From assembly GCF_007744255.1 (NCBI RefSeq), contig NZ_CP036267.1, positions 3,661,500-3,725,499 on the forward strand: 64,000 nucleotides of DNA, given 5' to 3'. Positions 9,171-17,036 of this stretch are shown here, piece by piece. Under the pieces are notes generated by a model that saw only the letters and a program-made list of their open reading frames with translations, did not search any database and was not told the DNA's origin. A program made the translations under genes and the position numbers. Positions within the stretch are counted from its first letter, which is position 1. Each line of letters opens with the position of its first letter. Origin of the DNA: Thalassoglobus polymorphus. GTDB taxonomy: Bacteria > Planctomycetota > Planctomycetia > Planctomycetales > Planctomycetaceae.

Positions 9171-9911
9171 TCAGCTTTTTGAAGATGTGTCCATAGGCCA
9201 TCTGTCACCGAGCGTATCTCTTTGCATCTGTGTGAGTTGCGCAATTCCGGACTCCGCCAGATCAAGGAGTTCGTTGAGCTGCTTCCGAGAGAATATCTCA
9301 CGTTCGGCCGTTCCCTGCACTTCGATCAAGTTCCCGGTCCCGGTCATGACGGCATTCATATCGACTCCGGCGTCGTGATCTTCAGGATAATCGAGGTCGA
9401 GCACTGGGACACCATTCACGATTCCGACGCTGACAGCTGCGACACTTTCCCTGAAGACATTTTTAGGCTCGAAGGCCGGATCTTCAACTTCATGAAGTGC
9501 ATCAACTAAAGCGATAAAACCTCCGGTGATCGCAAGGGTTCGTGTCCCGCCATCAGCTTGAAGAACATCGCAGTCAACCGTCACCATACGAGGTCCAAGA
9601 GCTTGGAAGTCGACGACAGCCCGCAGACTTCGCCCGATGAGTCGTTGAATTTCTGTCCCGCGTCCATCAGCTCGCCGAGATTTTCGGGGAGCGGTGCTTC
9701 CGGGAAGCATATTGTATTCTGCAGAGACCCAACCTGTCGGGTTCTCTTGGGCTTTTTTCCATGGTGGGAGATCTTCACTCACACTCGCTGAACAGAGAAT
9801 GGTCGTATTCCCTGCCTGAACCAGAACTCGCCCCGGAGCTGAGCCAAAATAGGGACGTTCCACACGTAAAGTACGAAGCTGATCGGCGGAGCGCCCATCG
9901 TGACGAGACAT
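9171..9911 (-). CDS. rph: Ribonuclease PH
   Basis: RNase PH is a phosphorolytic 3'-5' exoribonuclease that trims tRNA 3' ends. The 246-residue product has the family opening [20 protein letters not shown] and then [18 protein letters not shown]. The conserved centre is [19 protein letters not shown] followed by [20 protein letters not shown], and the phosphate-binding region is [19 protein letters not shown]. The product appears complete. It is followed at the 3' end by no obvious terminator, and panB lies 244 bp upstream on the same strand. Confidence 0.96.
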   Translation of the reverse strand: MSRHDGRSADQLRTLRVERPYFGSAPGRVLVQAGNTTILCSASVSEDLPPWKKAQENPTGWVSAEYNMLPGSTAPRKSRRADGRGTEIQRLIGRSLRAVVDFQALGPRMVTVDCDVLQADGGTRTLAITGGFIALVDALHEVEDPAFEPKNVFRESVAAVSVGIVNGVPVLDLDYPEDHDAGVDMNAVMTGTGNLIEVQGTAEREIFSRKQLNELLDLAESGIAQLTQMQRDTLGDRWPMDTSSKS

Positions 9912-10155
9912 TGATTTTCCTTATTCAAAATAACAAAGGGAGGGGAGTCTACGCTTTGAAGGAGAGCCTCGAAAGACCGGGCATTCCTCAATCCAAAACA
10001 AACGAGAGAGTCACGGAGAATATTAAACGCCGCACATCCGATTCAGAACATCTGAAAGTTTATGCTCAGGTCGTTTCCTGCATCAGCGATCAAACGGAGA
10101 AATGGCTCCGTACGCTTTACAAAGAATTTCCACTCCGCGTAGTCACTCTGCTCGA

Positions 10156-10932
10156 TCAGTGGCTATGTGACTCATCCGGAAATTTTCTTGATTGGACATC
10201 CGCGATGTATTCTATTGTTGCCTCGAGAGCGATCTTGCGAACATCAGCGTACTTCTTCAAAAACTTCGGCTGAAACCCTGAGAGACCGAACATGTCGGGG
10301 CCGACTAACACCTGACCATCGCAGTGTGATCCCGCTCCGATGCCAATCGTGGGGATGGAAATTTCTTCTGAAATTGTTTTTGCAATGTCTGCCGGAATCA
10401 GTTCTAACACAATGGAAAAGGCACCTGCCGACTCCGCAGCTTTTGCGTCGGCAAGAAGTTGTTCTTCGTCACGCTGAATCGCGGACATTTTCCCCAGCTT
10501 GCGAACTGACTGGGGTCGCATTCCAACATGGGCCATCACAGGCAAGTCGCATTCCGCCAATTTTTCAATCGTCCTGGCTTGCTTAACTCCTCCTTCCAGC
10601 TTGACGGCCCCGGCGCCGGTCTCTTTGAAGATTCGTCCCGCATTTTTCACCGCTTGCCTGGAACTGACCTGGTACGACATAAATGGGAGGTCGACAATCA
10701 CCAAAGCTTTTTTAACCGAACGTGCGACGATCTCTCCATGATAAATCATCTGATCCAACGTGACCGGGAGAGTCGTATCATGTCCTTGGACGACCATACT
10801 CAGAGAGTCGCCTACTAAAATTGAATCGACTCCAGCTTCATCCATAATGGAAGCCCACAAACAGTCATACGCGGTGAGCATAGTGAGCGGTCGTCCGGCG
10901 GCTTTCGCATCGACAAACTCAGGAACATTCAT
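10156..10932 (-). CDS. panB: 3-methyl-2-oxobutanoate hydroxymethyltransferase PanB
   Basis: PanB adds a hydroxymethyl group from methylene-tetrahydrofolate to ketoisovalerate, the first committed step of pantothenate and coenzyme A synthesis. The 258-residue TIM barrel shows LTMLTAYDCLWASIMDEAGV, VGDSLSMVVQGHDTTLPVTL (metal-binding Asp), VIVDLPFMSYQ, GAVKLEGG, PVMAHVGMRPQSV and IPTIGIGAGSHCDGQVLVG. All the expected landmarks are present and the length is normal. No panC or panD is adjacent, so the pathway genes are scattered. Confidence 0.96.
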   Translation of the reverse strand: MNVPEFVDAKAAGRPLTMLTAYDCLWASIMDEAGVDSILVGDSLSMVVQGHDTTLPVTLDQMIYHGEIVARSVKKALVIVDLPFMSYQVSSRQAVKNAGRIFKETGAGAVKLEGGVKQARTIEKLAECDLPVMAHVGMRPQSVRKLGKMSAIQRDEEQLLADAKAAESAGAFSIVLELIPADIAKTISEEISIPTIGIGAGSHCDGQVLVGPDMFGLSGFQPKFLKKYADVRKIALEATIEYIADVQSRKFPDESHSH

Positions 10933-11087
10933 TCAACGAACTTTCTACTCTAAAAAGGAAGCTTCTATCTTTAACAAGCAAGATTATTGACTGCGTCGCG
11001 AATTGCCCTGTGACACGGCAATCACATTGGGCCCCGTCATACAGACTGAAAAGCGACTCACACCGCAACGCGATTTGTGCTGCGATG

Positions 11088-12095
11088 CTAGATTGTGACA
11101 ATCACTTTACCAACTAGAGACCCCGCACCGCCCAAAGTGTTCGCCTCTTGAATTTCGTGAGCCTGCTGGGCTTCTTGTAATGACAGTGTCTGGCCAATCA
11201 ACGGTTTCCACTGACCATTTTCGAACCATTGGTTCATGTCGGTAGCGCAGGAACGTTGCTCTTCAGGAGAGGCATTAAACATTGCGAATCCGAGCAACCG
11301 TAAATCATTGACGTAAAATTGTCCCAAGGGGAACTGTGGTTCGGCATCCCGGCCCGCCATCAGAATAATTCGTCCTCGTTTCTTCATCATGCCGATGGTT
11401 CGGGGAAGGGTGGGCTGTCGCTGCGTTTCCCACCACAGATCGATCCCGCCATTGCTTTCACAGAACGCTTGAATATCGTCGTCCAAAGAATCCGATCGAT
11501 AATCGAGAACAAGATCGGCTCCTAACGATTTTGCCAGCTCTCGCTTTTCAGGAGATCCCGCAGTTGTAATGACTCGTGCGCCGTACGCTTTCGCGAACTG
11601 TACGACCATCGATCCGACTCCACCGGTTCCTCCGTTGATGAAAACAATTTCATCCTGCTGGAGTTGTCCGTGAAGAAACAATCCCAAGTGAGCTGTGATT
11701 CCGGTCAATGCTCCGGCGGCAGCTTGTTCATCAGTCATCTTTGCGGGTGTCGCATACAACCAGTCTTCATGGACAGCCGCATACTCTGCCAATGTCCCTT
11801 GTCGTCCAAAAAGGCTTTGATTGCTCCCCCAGACTCGATCTCCAACTTGAAAACGAGTCGTTCCCGGACCGACCGCTTCAACTGTCCCGGCAAGATCACA
11901 TCCGGGGATGTATGGGAACTCAATGGGGAGTGGGATTGCCCCACTTCGGATATAAGTGTCGATGGGATTCACAGCCGAGGCAGCAATCCGCACGAGAACT
12001 TCACCATCCGCTGGGACCGGCGTTGGCTGTTCTCCAATTTGAAGAACTTGAGGATCGCCCTGCTTTTCGATGAATGCTGCAAGCATAAGTTTCAC
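11088..12095 (-). CDS. NADPH:quinone reductase-like medium-chain dehydrogenase
   Basis: A 335-residue (or 332 from the second ATG at 12086) medium-chain dehydrogenase/reductase of the quinone-oxidoreductase branch. The GroES-like half has GDPQVLQIGEQPTPVPADGE and AVNPIDTYIRSGA then PYIPGCDLAGTVEAVG. The Rossmann half has INGGTGGVGSMVVQFAKAYG with an NADPH-type GxGxxG-like turn and LGADLVLDYRSD. The structural and catalytic zinc cysteines of alcohol dehydrogenases are absent, as expected for zeta-crystallin-like enzymes. The true substrate cannot be read from sequence. It is divergent from the PQQ-propeller gene. Confidence 0.88.
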   Translation of the reverse strand: MKLMLAAFIEKQGDPQVLQIGEQPTPVPADGEVLVRIAASAVNPIDTYIRSGAIPLPIEFPYIPGCDLAGTVEAVGPGTTRFQVGDRVWGSNQSLFGRQGTLAEYAAVHEDWLYATPAKMTDEQAAAGALTGITAHLGLFLHGQLQQDEIVFINGGTGGVGSMVVQFAKAYGARVITTAGSPEKRELAKSLGADLVLDYRSDSLDDDIQAFCESNGGIDLWWETQRQPTLPRTIGMMKKRGRIILMAGRDAEPQFPLGQFYVNDLRLLGFAMFNASPEEQRSCATDMNQWFENGQWKPLIGQTLSLQEAQQAHEIQEANTLGGAGSLVGKVIVTI

Positions 12096-12575
12096 TCCAT
12101 TTGAAGTTTGTTGCGAGAGGCTGTTCGCTTGGCTGCGGATGTCAGACGATTCTAAGCGATTCCGAACGAATCGAAACCGCTACGAGCGTTTCCAGCAACG
12201 ATTCGGCAGTAATGATCAAATCAATTCTTGCGGTTGCAACTATTTTACAGCTTTCACCCAGAACGTAAAATCGATTCACACTGAGAGATCGACGCAAGTT
12301 TGTATCACTCCCAACGACTAGACTGTTCGGGTGGACGTCCCCTCAATGATTCTCCGAATTGATTGAAAGAGACCCATTTCACAGGTGCTTTTGGAACAAG
12401 CCACCTGTTACGATATCGGGGATTTCTTATAAAATCGAAGTCCAATACCCAATTCAGACTTATCCGGTAACCTGTGTGACAGAGTTTTTTCTCAGTGTTT
12501 GAGAAGCTCAATGTTTGAGAAGCCTTGTTCAGTTTTCGGATCAGTTCTAAATCACTTCATTCCAAGGCGTCGATT
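12096..12575. other. Divergent intergenic region with a hairpin and a family-2 repeat
   Basis: This 480-bp gap separates two divergently transcribed genes and must hold both promoters. It contains an inverted repeat at 12381-12408 (ACAGGTG ... CACCTGT, with extra pairing CTT/AAG) without a T-run, so an operator or cruciform is more likely than a terminator. Further right, 12484-12551 is a degenerate copy of the second palindromic repeat family. No convincing coding frame is present. Confidence 0.5.
12484..12551 (+). repeat. Degenerate copy of palindromic repeat family 2
   Basis: The sequence TTTTTTCTCAGTGTTTGAGA, a second TGTTTGAGAAGC, then TTCAGTTTTCGGATCAG and TTCTAAAT matches the right half of the family seen best at 43723-43808 and 30092-30178. 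The TTTGAGA segment is locally duplicated and the left end is lost. It lies just before the start of the PQQ-propeller gene, so it would be in its leader. Confidence 0.6.
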
Positions 12576-13865
12576 ATGACGAAGTTGATTCGACTCTTGC
12601 TACTTGTCGGTTGTTGCTTATCAACTGCTACTGTTGCAGAAGCCCAAATTTCAACATCGGGCGGAATTCCAGATGAAACTCTGTTGAACCGCTACGGCCT
12701 CACACTCTCATGGTGGGGGCGGTCGATCATTGACGGAAAACGGGACACCGTTTTGTTCGTGACTGCTGACGAGCAAAATATTTACATGCAATCCTCTTCC
12801 GGGATTCTGACGACGTTCAACGGTGAAACAGGTCGCCAACTGTGGTCCACCCTTGTCGGTTCTCCGGATCAGAGAGGTTTTCCCGCAACGACCAACGATG
12901 AGCAATTGCTGGTGACCGGAGGGATGCAAATCTATTCCTTCAACAAAGACACCGGAGACCTGCTCTGGCAACTTCGTTCTCCTGAACACCCTTCCGCCTC
13001 TCCATCTATCAATGAATCACAAGTTGCAATCGGGGCAATTGACGGAAGTGTATTCGCTTTTGACCTAAGAAAAGTTCGCGAGCTTCATGATGAGCGAATG
13101 CTTCCACGCTGGACCCACTTAGCACAAATGTGGAGATTCAAAACCCCTCTCGCAACGGTTTCTCCTCCGATCTTTACTGGTGAGACGATTGTTTTTGCGA
13201 GTGAACAGGGAATTGTTTATGGCCTCTTTTCAGAAAACAAGAAGCTCAAGTTCCAGTTTGAGACTGACGTAAGAATTGAAACACCATTGGGAAGCAGTCG
13301 AGAAGAAATCCTCATTATCAGTGAGGACTCCAGATTATTCTGCATCAATAAGGACAACGGACGGACGCGATGGACATTTTCCAGTGGAGCCCCAATGCGA
13401 AGCCCGGCACGGGTGATCGGCCAGCAAGTCTTTGTGGCGCCAACACGTGAAGGAATGAGTTGTATCCATCTCAAAACCGGTCTGCTCTTATGGGAACAAC
13501 CAAGAGCCATTGAGTTTGTCGCAGCGAGCGAAACTCGAGTTTACGCATCAGATCTCAACGGAAACCTGCTCATCCTCAACCGAGGAACAGGTGAGAAAAT
13601 TGGACAACTTCAGTTGAGACATTTCAACAAACGAATCAACAACGAACGGACAGATCGCATTTACCTCGCGAATGAATCTGGAATGGTTTTGGCGATTCGT
13701 GAAATTGGATCAGAGTACCCTTCCTTCCATCTGTACCCGGAACGTCGCCCGATCCTGCCATTACTCGTACCTGAAGAGGGCGAAGAACCTCCGATGAAAG
13801 ATGGTGCAGTCAAAGCAGTCGCTCCTGCCGACGAAGAGGCCAAAGAGAACCCGTTCGAAAACTAG
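12576..13865 (+). CDS. Secreted PQQ-type beta-propeller protein
   Basis: The ATG at 12576 gives a signal peptide (LIRLLLLVGCCLSTATVAEAQ); the frame is open 17 codons further up but that extension would spoil the signal. The mature part is a repeat of PQQ/WD-like blades marked by pairs such as FNGETGRQLWSTLVGSP, FNKDTGDLLWQLRSPEHPSA, INKDNGRTRWTFSSGAPMRS and LKTGLLLWEQPRAIEF. Such propellers are usually protein-binding scaffolds outside the cell membrane, not dehydrogenases, and no dehydrogenase residues are visible. The C-terminus is Glu/Pro/Ala-rich. Its TAG stop (13863-13865) is the first three bases of a dispersed palindromic repeat. Confidence 0.8.
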   Translation: MTKLIRLLLLVGCCLSTATVAEAQISTSGGIPDETLLNRYGLTLSWWGRSIIDGKRDTVLFVTADEQNIYMQSSSGILTTFNGETGRQLWSTLVGSPDQRGFPATTNDEQLLVTGGMQIYSFNKDTGDLLWQLRSPEHPSASPSINESQVAIGAIDGSVFAFDLRKVRELHDERMLPRWTHLAQMWRFKTPLATVSPPIFTGETIVFASEQGIVYGLFSENKKLKFQFETDVRIETPLGSSREEILIISEDSRLFCINKDNGRTRWTFSSGAPMRSPARVIGQQVFVAPTREGMSCIHLKTGLLLWEQPRAIEFVAASETRVYASDLNGNLLILNRGTGEKIGQLQLRHFNKRINNERTDRIYLANESGMVLAIREIGSEYPSFHLYPERRPILPLLVPEEGEEPPMKDGAVKAVAPADEEAKENPFEN

Positions 13866-13957
13866 AGCATCTTTCGAATTGGTTTGAAGGACCGGCCTCG
13901 TGGCGAACTGCATTTTTACTAGAGAAATGCGTTCTTCACGGGTACACGGTAGAGCAT
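13863..13957 (+). repeat. Palindromic repeat family 1, copy starting at a stop codon
   Basis: Consensus order: TAGAGCATCTTTCGAATTGG, TTTGCAGG, a CCTCGTGGCGAAC arm, GCATTTTTACTAGAGAAATG (central hairpin), CGTTCTTCACGGGCACACGG and a TAGAGCA end. Here the copy begins with the TAG stop of the propeller gene and runs to the TAGAGCA at about 13957; the terminal mini-palindrome (AAACTGCTCTA) is missing. The central hairpin GAACTGCATTT / AAATGCGTTC is intact apart from one bulge. The rest of 13958-14160 shows no feature I can name, apart from a 69-codon minus-strand frame of doubtful status. Confidence 0.85.
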
Positions 13958-14217
13958 CCATGAGGAAGTTTCTGTCAAGTCGGGAGTGAGACGATTGCGG
14001 GATTTTCCAGGCATCCATCCGGCATCACTCACCGAAGTGAGGCGCCAATAGACATGATTCGGTCGGTCCCATTCAAACTGACGGTCTCGAAGACCATGCT
14101 CTACCACGGGATCCAACTGCAATCCCACTCTCCATCTCGACGTGAAACTCTGAACACTCTACTGCTGTGATTTTACTATAAAATGATCTTGCGTGAGTCC
14201 CTTTCGCCTCGCCCTGG

Positions 14218-14248
14218 CCTGGGTCTGCAACTCAAATTGAGACCCAGG
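14218..14248 (-). other. Hairpin in the IS110 downstream non-coding end, candidate part of a guide RNA
   Basis: A perfect 9-bp inverted repeat, CCTGGGTCT (14218-14226) and AGACCCAGG (14240-14248), surrounds a 13-nt loop within the non-coding DNA just after the transposase stop. A second small palindrome (GAGCTC with flanking GAGC/GCTC) lies closer to the stop. IS110-family bridge RNAs are built of such stem-loops, so this is a candidate; the guide loops cannot be assigned without the exact element ends and target. Confidence 0.35.
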
Positions 14249-14297
14249 TGATGGTGTGGTGAATGGGACGGTCTCTTTTGCTGAGCTCGAGTCGGGC

Positions 14298-15323
14298 TCA
14301 GGCACTGACCGCAGGAACGGCCTCTTTCCAAAGTGTGCCATGTTTGAGCATCGCCCACATGACTCGTGACAAGTAATGTGACGTCGCCACCAAGGCAATT
14401 TTCTTGCGTGCCGGATCGTCGCGTTGAATTCTCTCGAAGTAGGCTCGGACCGTTGCCGATCGGCGGATCGCTTGCCAGGCGGCTTCGGTCAACATCGCAC
14501 GAGCTGCCGCAGAGCCTTGTCGAGTGATGTGTCCCAGGCGGTTCTTGTCCGACGATTGATCCTGGGTCGGAACCAGACCGAAGTAGGCTCCCACCTGTTT
14601 GCTGCTTTTGAAGCGATGCGGATCGTCGATGAATGCGACCATTGTCTCGGCGGTTCGCAGACCAACTCCCGGAATCGATTGCAGCTGAAAGACAGCGGGG
14701 TTGTCCCGGGAGAATTTTTTCAATTCGGTTTCGAGCCTTTGCACCTGCGTTGTCAAAAAATCGATTTCCTGGACAAGTATGTCTCGTTTTATTGCCAGCA
14801 GCGATTGTTCGAATGTCAGTTCTTTGAGCCACTGCATCCCTGCTTTGGTCCAGAGACCAGGTCGCGTGGGAGCTTTGATTCCCAATGATCTTAACAAGGC
14901 TCGAATTCCATTCTTGGCTCGGGTTCGCTTTTCGATGGTTCGCTTGCGGAAGGTGACCAATTCCCGCCACGCCCGGACGTCGGCGGGTGGGACATGGACC
15001 TCGGGAAGTTGATCGACATACAACAGCTTGGCGAGCTTTTCGGCATCGTTGCGGTCGTTCTTCTTGTGCGATCTGAAGATCAATCTGAGTTGTCCGGGAT
15101 GCGCGACCACCACCCGCAGAGCCACTTTCTTGAGTGCTTCGGACAGCCAGCCGTAATTGCAACTCGCCTCGAAACAGACCTGAAACGGCTCGGTCAGCTT
15201 GGAAAGCGTTTCGATCAACTGCTTGAGCTCGCGAACCGTCCATCGCTTGTGAACCTTTCCGTTGTTCTTGAGGACGCAAACCGTAATTTGTGTTGTGTGA
15301 ACGTCTAATCCAACGTAAAACAT
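14298..15323 (-). CDS. IS110 family transposase
   Basis: The 341-residue transposase starts at the ATG at 15323 (MFYVGLDVHTTQI), with AGGAGA 6 bases upstream; the frame is open 14 codons further. The N-terminal RuvC-like DEDD domain shows GLDVH, FEASCNYGWL and the KNDRNDAEKLAKLL pair of Asp residues. The C-terminal transposase_20 domain shows LQSIPGVGLRTAETMVAFID, GAYFGLVPTQDQS and the ITRQGSAAARAML stretch that holds the catalytic Ser. All landmarks are present, so the enzyme looks intact. A 436-codon frame overlapping it is a shadow. Confidence 0.93.
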   Translation of the reverse strand: MFYVGLDVHTTQITVCVLKNNGKVHKRWTVRELKQLIETLSKLTEPFQVCFEASCNYGWLSEALKKVALRVVVAHPGQLRLIFRSHKKNDRNDAEKLAKLLYVDQLPEVHVPPADVRAWRELVTFRKRTIEKRTRAKNGIRALLRSLGIKAPTRPGLWTKAGMQWLKELTFEQSLLAIKRDILVQEIDFLTTQVQRLETELKKFSRDNPAVFQLQSIPGVGLRTAETMVAFIDDPHRFKSSKQVGAYFGLVPTQDQSSDKNRLGHITRQGSAAARAMLTEAAWQAIRRSATVRAYFERIQRDDPARKKIALVATSHYLSRVMWAMLKHGTLWKEAVPAVSA

Positions 15324-15469
15324 AGTCGTCTCCTGAGATCGGGGTGGTGAAAAAAACAGTTCCACAATACCCGATTGACGGAGACTTCCTACATAGTTTC
15401 AAACTGCCCTTAGAGTGGTTAGCTCTGCTGAGAACTCTTGTCAAACGTCTTTCGTATTGGAGCAAGTTC

Positions 15470-16924
15470 TCACGAGAGAATTTCATTCACAACATGTCCG
15501 TGGACGTCGGTTAAACGGAACTGGCGTCCTTGAAATTTGTATGTGAACTTCTCGTGATCGATTCCCATTTGATGCAGCCAAGTTGCCTGTAAATCGTGGA
15601 CATGAACTTTGTTCTCGACGGCGTTGACTCCGAGATCGTCGGACGCCCCATAGCTGAGACCGGGCTTAATTCCGCCTCCCGCCATCCAGACAGTAAACGC
15701 ATACGGATGATGATCACGCCCCCAGCGTGGACGGTTGTTGATATCACCCTGAATGAATGGCGTCCGCCCAAACTCACCTCCCCAGATCACTAGAGTTTCA
15801 TCGAGCAGTCCAAGTCGGTCTAAGTCCTGGACCAGTGCGGCGCTCGGTTGATCGGTATCCCGACATTGATTGTAAAGCTCGGTCGTGAGTGAATTGTGTT
15901 GATCCCAGCCCGCATGCATCAGCTGAACACATCGAGTTCCTCGCTCGACCAGCCGGCGAGCAAGCAAACAGTTGTGTGCAAATGTTCCCGGCTCATGGAC
16001 CTCCGGTCCGTACATCTCCAGCGTTGCTTTCGTCTCTCCTGACAAGTCAGTCAGTTCGGGAACGCTGGTTTGCATTTTGAAAGCCATCTCGTATTGAGCG
16101 ATACGGGTCGCAATTTCAGGATCTCCAAACTCTTGAAGTTTGAGTTCATTGACCTTGGAGATGTCATCAAGCCAACCGCGTCTCATGGACCGGCTGACCC
16201 CGTCCGGATTAGAAATGTATAACACTGGATCACCAGTTCCACGGAACTTCACTCCCTGATATTTCGAAGGAAGAAATCCGCTTCCCCAGTAGAAGTCATA
16301 AAAAATCTGACCGCAGGAAGTCCCTTTACTGATCGATGTCATCACCACAAAAGAGGGCAAGCTGTCCGACTCGGAACCGAGACCGTATGTGAGCCAGGCC
16401 CCCAAGGTTGGGCGTCCAGGAAGTTCGCCTCCACTGAGAAGAAACTGAATTGCAGGTGCATGGTTCACCGCATCTGTCTGCATGCTTTTCACAAAACAGA
16501 GCTTATCTGCGATTTGCGCTGTGTGAGGTAAAAAGTCACTCACCCAGGCTCCACTTTCGCCTCGCTGTTTAAAAGGCTCAACAGGAGCCAACATCAATTT
16601 CCCATCCGCTTCACCAGTCATCGTACTGAAGCGTTTTCCCTCAGCGTAGCCGTTGGGAAGTGGTTGACCGTGCAAGTCTTTGAGCTTTGGCTTGTAATCA
16701 AAAAGATCAACATGAGTTGGGCCACCGTTTTGAAAGAGATAGATGACCCTCTTCGCCTTGGGAGCAAGGTGAGGTAAGCTCGGAAGTCCCCCAAGCGGAG
16801 CAGCATCTCCGAAGCCGTCTCGGTTCAACAACGAGGCCAGCGCAACCGTTCCAATTCCGGTCGCTGACTTTCCGAAAAACTCTCGGCGAGTGACGTGCAA
16901 TCGATTTTGATAAAGTGGGTCCAT
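15470..16924 (-). CDS. DUF1501 family secreted protein
   Basis: DUF1501 proteins are typical of planctomycetes and are almost always paired with a DUF1549/DUF1553 cytochrome, as here (the partner ends 112 bp upstream). The fold is sulfatase/alkaline-phosphatase-like. A twin-arginine signal is visible (VTRREFFGKSATGIGTVALA). Later landmarks are VIYLFQNGGPTHVDLFDYKP, HNCLLARRLVERGTRCVQL, HAGWDQH, LVIWGGEFGRTPF, GRDHHPYAFTVWMAGGGIK and the end LTDVHGHVVNEILS. At 484 residues it is complete. The substrate is unknown. The IS110 element lies just downstream and has not broken the gene. Confidence 0.93.
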   Translation of the reverse strand: MDPLYQNRLHVTRREFFGKSATGIGTVALASLLNRDGFGDAAPLGGLPSLPHLAPKAKRVIYLFQNGGPTHVDLFDYKPKLKDLHGQPLPNGYAEGKRFSTMTGEADGKLMLAPVEPFKQRGESGAWVSDFLPHTAQIADKLCFVKSMQTDAVNHAPAIQFLLSGGELPGRPTLGAWLTYGLGSESDSLPSFVVMTSISKGTSCGQIFYDFYWGSGFLPSKYQGVKFRGTGDPVLYISNPDGVSRSMRRGWLDDISKVNELKLQEFGDPEIATRIAQYEMAFKMQTSVPELTDLSGETKATLEMYGPEVHEPGTFAHNCLLARRLVERGTRCVQLMHAGWDQHNSLTTELYNQCRDTDQPSAALVQDLDRLGLLDETLVIWGGEFGRTPFIQGDINNRPRWGRDHHPYAFTVWMAGGGIKPGLSYGASDDLGVNAVENKVHVHDLQATWLHQMGIDHEKFTYKFQGRQFRLTDVHGHVVNEILS

Positions 16925-17036
16925 GATCGTTTTAATGACTCATCAAGTTTTTGAAATCTTCAGGATGCTTCAGAATGTCAGGGTCGCTCATACGAACGCC
17001 TTAAGACAACGCGACTCATCCTGTTCTCCCGCAAAG

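Larger units (their letters stand above)
14160..15420 (-). mobile_element. IS110-family insertion sequence (ends approximate)
   Basis: The element is recognised from its intact transposase at 14298-15323. IS110 elements have no long terminal inverted repeats and make few or no target duplications, so ends cannot be set by eye; the limits given are a guess. Only 146 bp separate the transposase start from the DUF1501 stop at 15470. About 340 bp lie between the transposase stop and the repeat at 13863-13957. The non-coding RNA that guides IS110 recombination would therefore more easily fit on the downstream side, as in the IS1111 branch. A strong hairpin sits there (14218-14248). Confidence 0.7.

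Noticed and set aside
13919-14128. 69-codon minus-strand frame beside the IS110 element
   Set aside because: The sequence has some protein-like composition but no start signal or family; it could be a gene remnant, not enough to call.
14176-15486. 436-codon minus-strand frame overlapping the transposase
   Set aside because: It runs over the real IS110 transposase in another frame, is Arg/Ser-rich and has no family motif.
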